64,000 nt of DNA from Globomyces pollinis-pini. Lineage: Eukaryota; Chytridiomycota; Chytridiomycetes; Rhizophydiales; Globomycetaceae. Numbering within the stretch: position 1 is the first letter of the stretch; each line of letters opens with the position of its first letter. The stretch covers positions 7,412 through 71,411 of the forward strand of contig MU621139.1 in NCBI GenBank assembly GCA_025399215.1. Reading direction: 5' to 3'. A program made the translations under genes and the position numbers. The notes beneath the pieces are model-generated. The model was given only the letters and a program-made list of their open reading frames with translations, did not search any database and had not been told where the DNA came from. Below, one piece after another: positions 38,801 through 51,565 of this stretch.

Positions 38801-39881
38801 GCAATCCGTTGAGCAAGTTTAGTTAAATATTTTCGCAATAAACTGTTGTTTTTTATCAACCTTGAGTCCATAGTTTGTAAACAAGGAAAAACATCATCAA
38901 TGGAAGCCCGTAGAATATCTCGAGGACCATGTTTGAATATACCTGCTAGACACTTTATATGACCTTTCAGTTCGAATGGGTCAGATGCTGATGAAATTTT
39001 CCTTGCTTGCCAGACGACGTATTCGCTAAGGTGTGTTGCACAAACATCTTTTCTAATTGTAACGTAAGATAATCACACATATCCAAACCTTGTGAGGAGT
39101 CTCATCACCAACAGACACGCAGCTTCATACTCTTTACTGACAGATTGTAAGTAGTGATTTGCCGTATCTAAAATTCGATTCACCAATTTTCCATTTTCGC
39201 CAGTTTCAGAATCAATCCTTGACAAATCAAATGGGATCATCACAATCAAGGATATCCAGAGCAACATAATGTACCTCATTTCCCAGTGCAATCTAAATCT
39301 TGGATTCTTTTCAGAGATATGGTGGAAAAAGTTCAAACTAGGTTCCAGATGAGAGACTTGATGTGAGAAGAATTTGACTAAATAATCAACACGATTAATC
39401 AATTACCTAGAGGGTATTAATTTTAATAGAGTACCTATGATCTTATGACCTCTAGTTTTTGCCAGTCGATATAAGATCTTAAATAAACAACTCAAAGTAT
39501 TAATTTGGTGGTCTAGTGATTAATAACATTGAACTCACCATCCAAGGAAACTTCCTTTCCCGAATCAAATAGTAAGATTGTCTCCAAGCATTTTGAAATA
39601 ATTGGATTAATGATTTCTTCCAAGTGTGGGTCTAATATTTGTGGATTCTCTTGGTAATAGTCAATCTAAACCATTCAATTACAAATAACTGTTACAATGA
39701 GTAAATATCTTTCGAATTCTCCCATTGAATTTTGGGTTAGTTTCCCATCCAATACTTCCTGTAGCTTTACCATGAACTTGTCTCTATCAGAAAAGAATGA
39801 TCTAGCAAATGACTCCTCTCCTTTTGAATTTGCCAAATTGTCATTGATAGCCAATTCAATTAATTCTTCGTTGGTCATCAT
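35895..39881 (-). CDS. TBCD: tubulin-specific chaperone D
   Basis: Cofactor D takes quasi-native beta-tubulin in the tubulin folding pathway and works with the GTPase Arl2/Cin4 and cofactors C and E. The HEAT-like protein of about 1,180 residues shows the family block HWEMRYIMLLWISLIVMIPF followed by DLSRID, MDSRLIKNNSLLRKYLTKLAQR, and VRIASWRYNRG joined over a 25-nt intron to PRILRENL. The start ATGATG at 39876-39881 encodes MMTNEELIELAIND. Many introns of 24-31 nt, plus a composite 57-nt one at 39378-39434 described separately. It ends 36 bases from the convergent CCA1 gene. Confidence 0.92.
39378..39434 (-). other. two abutting mini-introns in TBCD (28+29 nt)
   Basis: Unit 1 (39407-39434) runs GTACTCTATT to CCCTCTAG and unit 2 (39378-39406) runs GTAATTGATT to TTATTTAG, joined AG|GTA. 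Removing both in phase 1 joins KTRGHKII to VKFFSHQVSHLEP, the same length as other TBCD proteins. After removal of unit 1 alone the frame hits TGA at once, so unit 2 must also go. Confidence 0.62.
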
Positions 39882-40010
39882 AGTTAAAGTAGTCGGACAA
39901 AAAAATCAACAGGTCAAAACGTCAATTAAGAACAACTTTATTAAAAACCCAATAAAAGGAACAGATACATCAAATACTTGCCTGCTTTGACCATGTTGTT
40001 TGAGATCTAC

Positions 40011-40669
40011 CTAATTTTGATCTGCTTTACGAGCTTCCAAGTACTCAGAGTAGGTTACATATGCTTTGGAACTCTAAACAATCAATCCATTTAATATGAA
40101 CCTGATATCGTTCCAGCTGTATCTGGTTTCGCAAATCATTGCTAATAGTTCTCCTATACCCACTTTTCAGAATAAGTGAATCAATTGTTTGCTGATGATC
40201 CCAACCTTGAGATTCTGCAACTTCTGGTAAATAGGTAGCTGAATACTTCATATCCATATCATCTTTGAAAGAAATCCTCACTCCATGAGTGCCTATGGTC
40301 CAATCCTGCCAATGAAGACCTGGGCCATTCAATATCATATCTGTAATTACCTTTTTCAAAGTTGGTGAGCAAAGAGACTCCACATTCGAGCTGATCGACT
40401 TCCTCCAACGATATTGGGCTAAACCTACTGTCTTTAAAAGCACTTATTCTAGCATAATCCAACAACCCTTTGTGAAGTCGCATTGAATTAAAGCTTCCAA
40501 TACAACCTCTTAGTCTAGGTTCATAACCTGAATCCAGGATTTTCCAGGTAACAAATAACGGATATTCATCATTTGGGAAACTTGGAGTCCTTGTTATTTT
40601 TGAACCATTCAGATGATCCAAAATGGCATCAAAGCAATAAAAACCATGTTCCTTTGACGCAGCAGTCAT
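40011..40669 (-). CDS. AMMECR1-like protein
   Basis: AMMECR1 family protein of about 200 residues, found in archaea and eukaryotes, with an unsettled biochemical role. Diagnostic motifs: PLFVTWK, LRGCIGSF (the family signature), ISAFKDSRFSPIS, CGVSLLTNFEKG joined over a 31-nt intron to LHWQDWTIGTHGVRISF, YLPEVAESQGWDHQQTIDSLI and KSGYRRTIS. A second 28-nt intron (GTTCAT donor) joins LERYQ to SSKAYVTYSEYL. ATG 40669 starts MTAASKEHGFYCFDA. The gene sits between TBCD and the ABC transporter, all on the minus strand. Confidence 0.92.
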
Positions 40670-40728
40670 TGGTGAAGGAAACTTCAAAGACAAATTTAAG
40701 GTCACACAGGGTTAGTTAAACATACACA

Positions 40729-43700
40729 TCAATCTTTATTACGATTTTTCGTCACGGAATTCATCAGTTCATCAAATTCACCTGTCTCTACACACATGGA
40801 TCGAAAGGTGCCAACGCCAGGATTATGAAGGAGATCATATGGTGTTCCAAATTCAATCAACTTTCCATTTTCCAGAACAATAATCTTATCATAATCAATG
40901 ACTGTCTTCAGTCTATGTGCAATGCAGATGATTGTCGTGTTCTTGAATTCATTTCTAATCGCCGTTTGGATTTGATCATCTGTGAAATCATCAACAGAAG
41001 CTGTGGCCTCATCTAATATAACAATTTTGTTACCACGAAGTAAGGCTCGAGCAAGACACAACAATTGTTTTTGGCCAAGGGAAAAATTACCACCGTTTTC
41101 TGATACATTCAAATCCAATAAATCAGTAACATTACTCTGCAAAGATTCTCCAAAATTGACACTCTTTAAAACCTCCCAAATAACATGATCATCATAGATA
41201 TTAAACGGATCAAGGTTCGAACGAATAGAGCCTTTAAATAGTACTGGATTTTGGGGAATGATAGTTAAACAAGATCGAAGTTTACAAAGATCAATATTGT
41301 TAATATCTTCACCATCAATTAAAATAGAATTATTTCCAATTGGGACCATACGGAAAAATGCAGCCGACAACGTTGTTTTGCCAGCTCCTGTTCGTCCAAC
41401 GACTGCAACCTTTTCACCGGAATTGATTTCAAAAGAAATCCCATGTAAAATATCTTGCAATTCTGGTGAGTATCGAACAGTTAACTGCTTTACTTTGATA
41501 CACCCTCTCTGTGGCCAATCGTCTGGGATATCATTTTTTAAAAGAGTATCTTCTTGCGTTAAGTCGGTGTATTCCAACAATCGCTCAACTATCAATTAAG
41601 CTACTCAGAATTTACCTGAATTCATCCCCATTTCCATTTCAGCATGTAAACGCACCATCCAATGTAATGCTGTGGTTAATTGAAAGCAATATGTTATAGC
41701 CATTGCTGCAAAACCAGCATCAACCCCCGTAGATACCACCAACATTCCTGCAATAAATACCGTCATTGCTGATATTATATCAGTTCTGAGACAAAGCCAT
41801 CTATTTGCAGCCCAAAGATATATGAATGGTTTATGATTTCTATCTAAATTGAACTCCATTCGTGCAATGAATCTTGGTTCAGAGTGAAATGCTCTAATTG
41901 TGGTGACACCCACTAGTGTTTCCGAGAATTGTGAATAAATGGGACTCTGTGATATGGCCTCCAGTCGTTTAAGATCTCTAGAAGCTGGAAGGTACAGGTT
42001 TGCAATGTAGATATACACAATCATGATAACTATTGCAAACCCAAGAAAAATCGGGGTTATTACCCCAATCACCACAAAAACAGTTCCTGTAGTAATTAAT
42101 CGTTTGAAAAACCCTTCGATGGTATCCATTATTGAAGTATCTAAAGTTTCAATGTCCTTTGAGAATCTATTCAGGATGGTTCCTATAGATGTAGTTTCAA
42201 AAAATCGCATGGGCGAATGGATTGTAGAGTTGACCAATTTTGCATGTAACGATTGAGATGCTTTGTAGGAGCCCACATAAGATATAAACGTTCGAACATT
42301 GGATGCTATGGTTTAAGACGTTTAAAATATACCAAGAATAACCAGTAATCCAAAAAGCGCATATAATGAGATATAGTGAATACTATCATTTACATCAACA
42401 CTTTGCTGGGGATTCTGTACATTGTGATCTGTCCATTGCTTCAACCACCAATCATTAACAACTTGTGCAGTTGAAAAGGATAAAAATCCAAACAAAAACA
42501 TTCCGATGAACCATATACCTCCAGCATTACTCAAATACGTCCAATATACTCGAATATCCACCTTTCCAATTGCTCTTTTCTCTGCTTGAACTAACTGCTT
42601 TGGTGTTCCTTCATCTGGTGTAATGTTCAACAATGCAAGGTCAATGTCGTCAACAACCTCTTTTTGTTTTATATTCAAGTCAATATCATGAAGATTATCA
42701 TCGTCAGTGTTACCAACCACTTCACTTGGGGTGCCTGAATTGATGATTTCTCCCTCTCTCATACAAACAACAAAGTCGGCATAAGGAAATGTTAGACGGG
42801 TGGCATGTGTAACTAGGATAACTGTCCTACCCTTTAAGATTCCAAGGATGCACTTATGCAATAAATACTGAGCTGTAGGTGCATCTACAGCTGACAATGG
42901 GTCATCCAAGAGTACTAATGAAGAGGATGTGTAACAAGCTCTTGCTAATGAAATTCTTTGTTTTTGTCCACCAGAGAGATTAATACCTCGCTCACCAACT
43001 TCTGTCAAGTCACCGTCCTCTAACGCTTCAAAATCTTTAATGAGAGCAGTTGCCTCAATTGTTGCCTGATACCGAGCAGAATCATAAGGCAGCCCAAAAA
43101 GTATGTTATCTCGAATGCTGGCATTGATAAGCCACGGTGTTTGTGCAGCATATGATATCCCTTGAGATGTATTTGTTAAATGTTCTCTTGATCGCAAAAT
43201 GGACTGGGGGATAAAGCATGAACCAGATACTTGTGACATTTCTAGGTATTAATAAATTTGATACAATACCTCCTAGTAATGCCAGCAACAAGGTTGACTT
43301 CCCTGAGCCAGTTGCACCACAAATGATAGTTAGTTTACCAATTGGAAATTCGACTGTTAAGTTTTTTAAACGAAATGAGTCCAATGAAATTTTCGATCCA
43401 TAATAAACAAAAGTAGCATTCTTCATTCCTAAAGATTCAGCATCTGAATCGGAACTTTCAACTACCACGGTACGATCAACGTCACTAAATCTTTGAATAT
43501 TCTTCTCATTCAGAAACAACTGAACGCGTTCCATTGATATCTTTGCTTTTAAAATCTGCATTATTCTATCAGGCAATGAAGATATCAAATCGCTGACGAC
43601 GTTTAGCAAATTAATTGATGTGAATGCAACTGCCGCATTTAAACTTTGACCGGCTACCAAAGTATATACAGTAAATGTCACAAAAGCAATAACAATACCA

Positions 43701-45387
43701 CTACCACTACCAATAACATTGAAACCAATTTTAGCACCCCAAAGTGACCAAATCGCATGTAATTCTTTTTTTCTGGCGTCATTAATTTTCTGACAAAAGT
43801 ATGGTTCCCATGCAAAATATTTAACCACAGAGATACCTTGTAATAGCTCGTTTATAATTGAAATTCTAGAATCCGTGCATTTCAGCAATGTCTCTTGATA
43901 AAGTAGAACATATTTCCCAATATAACGAGATAATGGACCAATTATAATGATCAGTACAATTCCCACCATTGCAGACCATCCCAATAGCAGGAAAAGACTG
44001 CCCATGGCTATGCCAATTGATATAGGAACCATTGCAACCACTTCGGGCAATTGCCTCAAAAACATTCGAATCCTTTCCCCATCGACTGACATCAAGTTAA
44101 CCACTTTTCCTGATGATGCGTTAGTAGGATCAGACGAATGCTGAACTCTCTGAAGACTCTTTTTGTAAATGACAGACACTAAAATATTTCGGATTCTGGT
44201 ACCAATTACTCTTCCATTATAGTACATCTACCATTAAATAAATAAAAATTCAATGCCTGTCCATCAATTACAGCTTGGATAGTACTACATAGAAACATAC
44301 CACCTAATTCCAAATAGATTTCCAAATGATCTTTTGTACCTTCCTGTATACTCTTCACAATCCGATACAGAAAATAAGGCCCACTGAATGAAAGTACACT
44401 ATTCACAGTTGCACAAGCCAATAAAAATAGAATTTCAAATCGAAAAGTTCTCGCTAAATTCCAAGTGATGGTATCTTCACGCTTACTAGTATAATTCTTT
44501 AGTTTTGAAATTCAAACCTAATACTTTCATAATAAGCGATGACCAAATCTGCTCTATCCGAATCTTTCAAATTCCACATCTCTGACCATTCAAGTGATTT
44601 TTTTGTCGCAATATTTAACAATGGGTTAATCCAACTTATGAATAATAACGAGAATACACAACTATCTTTTTCTAATGTAACCTATGGATAAATATCACAA
44701 TGAATTACTTGGTCATCATCCAGATAAGAATCTCTATCTGACCACATTCCCAAGATCATGAAATAGATGAAATAAACGGAAGCTTGAATGACAGATACAA
44801 TTTGGATTGAATTCCAAATAATTGGTATTGATATAAGATATGAATGAATATCCAATAGGTAAGAAATCATCAAAAGGAATATAATTTGAACTAAAGAATA
44901 ATGACTACCTTTAGCATAATATTTTGGTGAATGAATAAAACTTGAATTGGATGCAATGCAAAACCAACAAATCAATTTTAATATCAGGGATAATAGGATC
45001 CAGTTGGACAAATCGGACGAGAAATACAAGAACAAAAAGTTAAGAATAGCAACAGTAGCAGAAACTGATAGAGTTAATTGGTGTATTTTCCTTAAACTTG
45101 GTTTATAATCGTCCATGAGAATATGCTGATCGTAATTCGACAAGTATCCAAGTGTTGTAGTCAATATTAGTCCAGCTAACAGTGTAATCACAATCGAGAT
45201 GATGGTCGGATCCATTAAAAACTGTAGGAAAATCGTTTTCCGTTCTTTGAAACAAATAGCAACATGCCAAGAGCGTACATACTAACACGCTATAGATTAC
45301 GATAATAAAGCTATTTGTATGGTACTTGAAGTCAAATATGAACCAGCGTGTTTGTGTTCTGTCCCCTTTCTCAATCATGTAGCTCAT
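40729..45387 (-). CDS. ABCC-type (MRP/YCF1-like) ABC transporter
   Basis: A full-length ABCC transporter of about 1,470 residues with an N-terminal extra membrane domain (TMD0), two core membrane domains and two ATPase domains. NBD1: GATGSGKSTL, ISYAAQTPWL (Q-loop), NLSGGQKQR, VLLDDPLSAVD with the Asp typical of the degenerate ABCC site. NBD2: GRTGAGKTTL, FSLGQKQLL, VILDEATASVD. The NBD2 signature (SLGQK) departs from SGGQ. Members export glutathione conjugates or other organic anions from cytosol or into the vacuole. Introns are 26-44 nt; the longest (44 nt) joins STIQA to MYYNGRVIGTRIR. The frame change in TMD0 near 45215-45240 was not resolved, so the first exon boundary is uncertain. Confidence 0.92.
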
Positions 45388-45455
45388 GATCTATAATACA
45401 AAATAAATCAAGCATTCTCTCATTGTACTACTGTCTATAAAGTAATTTAATCGAT

Positions 45456-48104
45456 TTATTTTCTTCGGATATCTTCCAAACGAATTACAACTGCGTTACG
45501 ATGTGCTTGTAAGCCTTCCCGTCCTGCCAAAGTAGCCACAGCATCACCTATTGCATCCAGCCCAGCAGCAGTTATTGTCTGTGATGTAATATGTTTTACA
45601 AATGAATTTGTGTTAACCCCAGAGTACATCCTGGCATAACCGTAAGTTGGAAGGGTATGGTTAGTTCCTGATGCATAATCCCCACAACTAATTCATTAAT
45701 TAAACTATTTAGTATTACCTTTCTGCAGCATATGGCCCAACAAATATTGATCCAGCATTCAATACTTTTTCAACATATTTCTCGGCATTAGAGACATTCA
45801 AAATTAAATGTTCAGGTGCATAACGATTTGAAAACTCAATGGCTTCCTCCATTGTATCAACTGTAATAATATAACTGTGGGAAATGGCTACTTTTGCAAT
45901 TTCAGCACGAGGAAGTGCAGATCCTTGTTTATATAATTCTTCTTGATACCCTTGTAGTTGAGATTCAGAAAGGTTGACAGCAACAAGGATTACTTGGGAG
46001 TCTTCACCGTGTTCTGCCTGAGAAAGCAAGTCAGCGATCACATAGCGAGGGTTGGCACTTTCATCTGCTACCACAAGCAATTCAGAAGGTCCTGCAGGCA
46101 TATCAATTGAGCACAATGCGGATGAATCAGACTAAATTGTTAAAATGGGTATCTTCAACCTGTGCAATCATTTTGGCGGCAGTTACATATTGGTTTCCAG
46201 GTCCACAAATCTTGTCTACTTTTGGAACGGATTCTGTTCCATATGCCATTGCTGCAACCGCTATACAATAAGATTGACACAAACAAACCTTGAGCACCAC
46301 CTGCCATGACAATCATGGAGGCTCCCACTAAGTGAGCGACATAAACAACCTCTGGACAAATTGAACCATCAGGTCTTGGAGGAGTAGCAAAAACAATTTC
46401 ATGACATTGAGCAGCTTTTGCAGGTATTCCCAACATAAGTGCAGTAGATGGTAAAACTGCAGTACCTCCTGGGATATATAGCCCAACTTTTTCAATAGGT
46501 CTTGCAAATCTGGAGCAAACAACACCAGGCATTGTTTCGACCACCAATGTTTCTTTGTCCAATTGAGCAACATGGAATTTCTCAATGTTTTGATAGGCCA
46601 AGTCGATAGACTTTTTCACTTCCGGATCCAATTTCATCAGAGATTCATCAAAAGGCTGTTTCATCACGACTGAATCAAGCTTGACCTTGTCGAATTTAAA
46701 AGTCAACTCTTTGAGTGCAGCATCACCATTTTTGCGAACGCTGTCAACAATAGGTCTAACTCTATCAAGAATTTCAGCAGTTTTCATAATTGGCCTTGAC
46801 AAGATTTTGTTTGAATCATCTCCAACTAAGCTCTTCAAGTTGTAAGTTTCCATTACAAAAGGTTTGTATGGTTCCGATACAGAATTAGAAACCGCAGCTG
46901 GAGCTGGAACTGGAACTGTTTTGGCCGGTTTGGCATTTCCAGGACGACGAGTAATCTTTTTGGAACGCTTATCAAGGTGTTTTTCGATATCAGCGAGACT
47001 GACACCTTCACTTACGCATTTCACGAGCGCAAAATATAGTAAGTCGGCTGCTTCCCAAGCAACTTCATCTTGACTCTTTGCCGTGCACAATTCTTCTGCT
47101 TCTTCAGTTATCTTGCTGTGAAGCAGAGTTTTATCCTCAAACAAGCGTTTTGTATATGACTTTTCAGGAGCATTTTCCAATCGATTAATCAGAGTCCTGT
47201 ATAAACCACTGATTCCCTTATCTTCTCCAAAACATGTTCTTGTATTGAGATGGCAAAATCCTAAATAATAAGAAGAAAAAATGAAGCTACCAGGTTCTTT
47301 TTGAACGACACTGAAACGAAAGGTATCAGAATCACAATCGAAGGCTACACCCAAAAGAGTTTGAGTTGCACCGGACGTTTTCCCTTTATACCATAATCCA
47401 CGGTTTCTTGAATGATAAACCCCAGTACCAGTCTTTAGTGATTCGGTTACGGACTCTTCATTGGAATAACAGAGCCCTAATGCAATTCCTTGTTCATCGA
47501 CGACAATTGTGGTGAATAATCCATCTGGACGATCTGATTTGCAATTTAGGAGAAGTAAATCCACAAAATTTACTTTATCTGATTCCTTGTTTCCAAGTTG
47601 TAGTTTTGATGCTTGTAAAACAAGATTAAAACCGCGTTCTAGATCATCCTTGTAAGAAAGAGCATTGTCATCTTCAATGTAGAAATCGTTATTTGGAAAG
47701 TTGACTTTCAAATTAAGAATAGTTTCTTTTGCAGGTGGTTGAACAATGATAAAGTGTTTAAAGATGGGAGTGAATGCATTCATATTTGGACCTTTAGAAT
47801 AATCTGATTTATCAGGTTGAAATTCCAGAGCTAGTCTATTACTATCAATGAAATCTAATGCTGTGATGACATCTGTAGCAGACATGTTACTAATATGTTT
47901 AAAGTTGATGACAACCACATCAGCACCCGAATCCAATAAAGAGACAATTCCAGTGAATGAATCCTTAAAATTGGATTTAATCCATAAAGAATTTGAATTT
48001 GAAGGACGAGAGACACCTTCGTTGATGAGTACAGTAGAAGCTAATGCAGCAGCATTTAGTACTTGACTATTCAAATCTAAGTCGTTGAATCGTATGATAT
48101 TCAT
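45456..48104 (-). CDS. HIS4: HIS4-type trifunctional histidine biosynthesis enzyme
   Basis: Fused HisI-HisE-HisD, about 844 residues, catalysing steps 2, 3 and the last two oxidations of histidine synthesis in cytosol. His[38 protein letters not shown]. His[22 protein letters not shown]. His[63 protein letters not shown] spliced to [15 protein letters not shown]. The order is that of fungal His4. Four introns of 28-30 nt, two with GTT donors. ATG 48104 is the first in-frame start. An alanine/proline linker separates HisE from HisD. Confidence 0.95.
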
Positions 48105-48220
48105 GAATAAGAAATAAAAAAATTAATGAATTCAAGTCATGACACATTTTTAGAGGAAAATCTGAGATGTGGCTGAATGAGAATTATCCATTTGAAAAAC
48201 TATCAATCGATCGTGTTCTA

Positions 48221-48264
48221 CTGTAGAATGATGATCTCTAAACTGTAGAATGATGATCTCTAAT
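48221..48264 (+). repeat. 22-nt perfect tandem duplication upstream of HIS4
   Basis: Two copies of ctgtagaatgatgatctcta(aa/at) at 48221-48242 and 48243-48264, between HIS4 and the aminopeptidase gene. It lies upstream of the HIS4 start and downstream of the aminopeptidase stop. It is either a recent slippage duplication or a doubled control element. Confidence 0.6.
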
Positions 48265-48339
48265 GAATCTTTCATAACCACTGATTGATGCTGATTGCAA
48301 TCGATTCTCAGCATTCGAAATTAATTGTAAAAATTTCAA

Positions 48340-50187
48340 TTCACTGTCTTTTATTCTTTAATTCTGTAAATAGTGTGCTGAAAAGGCTACAATTGGTGAC
48401 CCTGTTGGTCTTCCAATACCAAAACCTTTAGCATCTTCTTCCCCACTAGCTGCCATATCCACATGCGTGAACGAAATAGGAAATTCAGAATCCATACCAT
48501 GTTTATCCAATCCAGATGCCAAAATTAAAAATGCTGCTGGGAACTAAATTTAATAAATCATTCATACCATGTGACCTCTTGGAGTTTGACTGGAAGCTTT
48601 GTTATTTGCTTGATAAACGTCTTCTGAGGTTGTCAATCCTTTCACAACTTCAAGATCTTCACGGCGATAAGTGGATTGTTCCCAAGGATCACCAAATTGG
48701 TTTCCACTTGCAGCCAAAGATGAACTTACATTATCAAACTTTGCTGGGCCATTATCTAAAGAAATAGTATATCCAACACCAACTGTCAAGACTGCATGTC
48801 CAGTCAATGTGCATACAGTAAATAAACGGGAAGGAATTGATGAGTAAAATGGAGATATGGCTCTTTCTTTCGCGAGACATAGTAAGTCTATCATTAGACT
48901 TGCTATATTGATTGACTTTACCTCCCATTACCTATAATGGATCAGATAAAAATTAAAATACCATTCGGCCTTCTGCATCAGTATTTCCAATCAAACAACG
49001 GGCCTAAAGATTAACCTTAAAATATCATCACCCCTGCTCTGCTTTTTATAATCTCGTCTGAAACATAGTTTCCTGCTCCAGATGAGTTTCTTACAAATCC
49101 AAGGTCTGCAACAACATTCAACCCTTCAGGCTTTAATAATCCTACGGTTTTTAGGAATCCAGCAACCATGGCAGCACCGCATTTATCTCTTGACATTCCA
49201 CGCATGTGTCCGTCGAACTTAATGTCAGCTCCACCAGTATCATAGGTAACTCCTTTGCCCACAAAGAAAAGATTCTCCTTCACTTTTGATTGATCTGGGG
49301 AGTTGTATTCGAGTCTTACAACACATGGATAATGATCTGGGACTATAATGTTAGGTTTTGATATATCAAATATGTACTGGCCAAAGAGCACCTAGCAACA
49401 GCATGTAGTAATGGAAACTCTTTCTTTAAAACGTCGTGTTCTCTGATAACAGTGACTTTTACATTTGGGATATTCTTAAATGCTTGTTGAATATATTCAG
49501 CACATCGTAATGGGGCCATACGCTCTGGGTCAGAAAATCCAATATCTAACGTTAAAAACTGATGCTTGCCTCTTGCCACAATTCTTCCACTCTCAACAGC
49601 CATAACCCAATCTACAGCTGTTTGTGTAGCTTTCAAGTCATTAGCTGATGAATAAATTGATAACTTTTCAAATTGAACTTTTTTTCCGATTAATTCATAG
49701 TGCTCTCTAACTTGTAATGGCTCGTAGCATTCGTATAGCAATCCTAATAAAGAAACATGCATGTATTGTTTATAATCATTTTCAAATTTTGATTTGTAAC
49801 GACCTTCAAATACTGGTTTCTGAATCACGACCATTGGATGTTTGACACCAATTGCTTTACATTTGTTTAAAGCAGCACGGGCAGCTTCAGAAAACCGACG
49901 AACATCATCAACGTCGGTATTCAAAGAACCAGTTGGAGACAAAATCAAACGTTTTCCTGGCACGTCTACATAAAGGCAATTAAATTAAAGATATTCTTAC
50001 CAGATGAAATAATTAAGGACACATTTGAAGAAGCAGATTGATCCAATTCCAAATAATTCAAGACAGTACCACAAACAGAAGAATTTAAAGCGGAAATTGA
50101 AGATAAAGTCTTTAAATCGGAAGCAATGACAACCAATGCATCACAGTCAGCATTCAAGGATGAAGAAATGGATATCAAAGAATTCAT
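48340..50187 (-). CDS. M17 family leucyl aminopeptidase (NPEPL1-like)
   Basis: Two-zinc aminopeptidase of the M17 family. Metal and catalytic motifs: VGKGVTYDTGGADIKFDG, GMSRDKCGAA, VVADLGFVRNS and GNTDAEGRM. The body TLTGHAVLTVGVGYT and PWEQSTYRRED is closest in pattern to NPEPL1 and similar fungal proteins rather than bacterial PepA, and DKCGAAMV carries a cysteine where others have glycine. The frame was started at ATG 50187 (MNSLISISSSLNADCDAL); the longer frame begins with GTG. Introns are typical in length. The C-terminus ends FSAHYLQNLKNKRQ. It probably acts in cytosolic peptide turnover. Confidence 0.87.
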
Positions 50188-50335
50188 TAAAAAGTAAACA
50201 AAAATGTGGACCTGTGCCACTACTAAAGTAGGAATTAAATTGTGGAGTTTTACGTCATTTGGATATCAAAATTATCAAAAACCATCATCAATTGGAATAG
50301 AAAGCATCTAGTTCATACTGTACATCATTTTATCA

Positions 50336-51512
50336 ATGAATATCCATCATAAATCATCAGATGATATTACAAAACACTCAAACGCGACTGAGTCTATCAA
50401 AAAGAAATTAAAGGATAAAGAAATTGAAATAGAAAAACCAACTGTAAAATTACCTCTTACTGAAAAAGAACGACTACTTTTAAAAGCATGTGAATTAGGT
50501 GATATCGATCAGGTGAATCACCTCTTCATTAACATATTAGATATATAAATTGATTTGGAATGGAACCAATATCAATTGCAGCGATCCTATCACTGGAACA
50601 AAGTAATCCAACACGTCATTAACCAATAGTCCTATTAGTGTTGCCTGTCAATATGGAAAGAGTACTGTAGTTAGTTTATTGATTAAATTTGGTGCCAACG
50701 TCAATACAAAAAATGAATATGGAGTGACACCGATGCATTGGTAATTAGGTAGATACTTATGAAAAGGGCGGCGAACAATGATGATTCAAAAATAGTGAAA
50801 TTGCTGATGAGTAAAGGGAAAATGTCCGTCAGTGATTTATCAACCAAAGATTCCTTTGGAGCAACTCCATTACATTTTGCATCATGTAGAAATTTACATG
50901 AAAATGTATCAGTTTTATTATCTGCCGGTTGTAATCCCAATATAACCAACAATGACCTTAAGAAACCAAGTGATGTGACAACAAACTCAGATATAATGTA
51001 TTCACTACAAAGTAAAATGATTATTTCATTAAAATGTTTAAATAGATGAAGAAGCGCGATTGGCAGAAGAGATTGCAAAACAGACTAAAAGACCAGTTAC
51101 TTCTGGTAAGAAGAAACGAAAACAATCTGCTAAAACTATCCAAAGAGTATCACCATCCAAATCCAAATCTAGTAATTCAATTGATATGGTAGCAAGATCA
51201 AAGTCATCCGTAACACTTACCACCAAATCAAAAGAAGATACTAAATCTTCAACTCCAAAAACCCCAATCTCAACCAAAATAAAATCTAAACCTAAATTAG
51301 TAGATTCGAATCCAAAATTAACCGATTCGCTACTTAAATCAGCTAACCAAATTTCTCAACCAACTTCACAAAAGAATTCTAATGGTGATGTAAGTCAACT
51401 AAAATCATTTCAAAATGGATTATTCCATGATGTAGAAGAATTAGCTGGGGAATTGAAAGATGGAATGACAATTAAAAAAGTGACAAATAAGCCAAAAGTT
51501 ACTGTTGCTTAG
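50336..51512 (+). CDS. ankyrin-repeat protein with basic C-terminal tail
   Basis: Exons joined across 26-30-nt introns give three or four ankyrin repeats: LLLKACELGDIDQ, NCSDPITGT, PISVACQYGKSTVVSLLIKFG, GVTPMHWAANNDDSKIVKLLMSKG, and ATPLHFASCRNLHENVSVLLSAG. The tail after residue 220 is rich in Lys, Ser, Thr and Pro (GKKKRKQSAKTIQR and repeated TKSK), likely disordered and perhaps nuclear. The last ordered piece is LFHDVEELAGELKDG. No specific orthologue is recognised. It converges on the ubiquitin protease gene, with 53 bases between stops. Confidence 0.72.
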
Positions 51513-51565
51513 AAAATGTCTGATACATATAGATTAATATATTGTTAAAAATATATGGTTGAAAT

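Noticed and set aside
40340..40380. A 10-nt intron (GTAATTACAG) in AMMECR1
   Set aside because: A 31-nt intron from the same donor to CCCAG gives a better family match (TNFEKG joined to LHWQDW) and a normal size.
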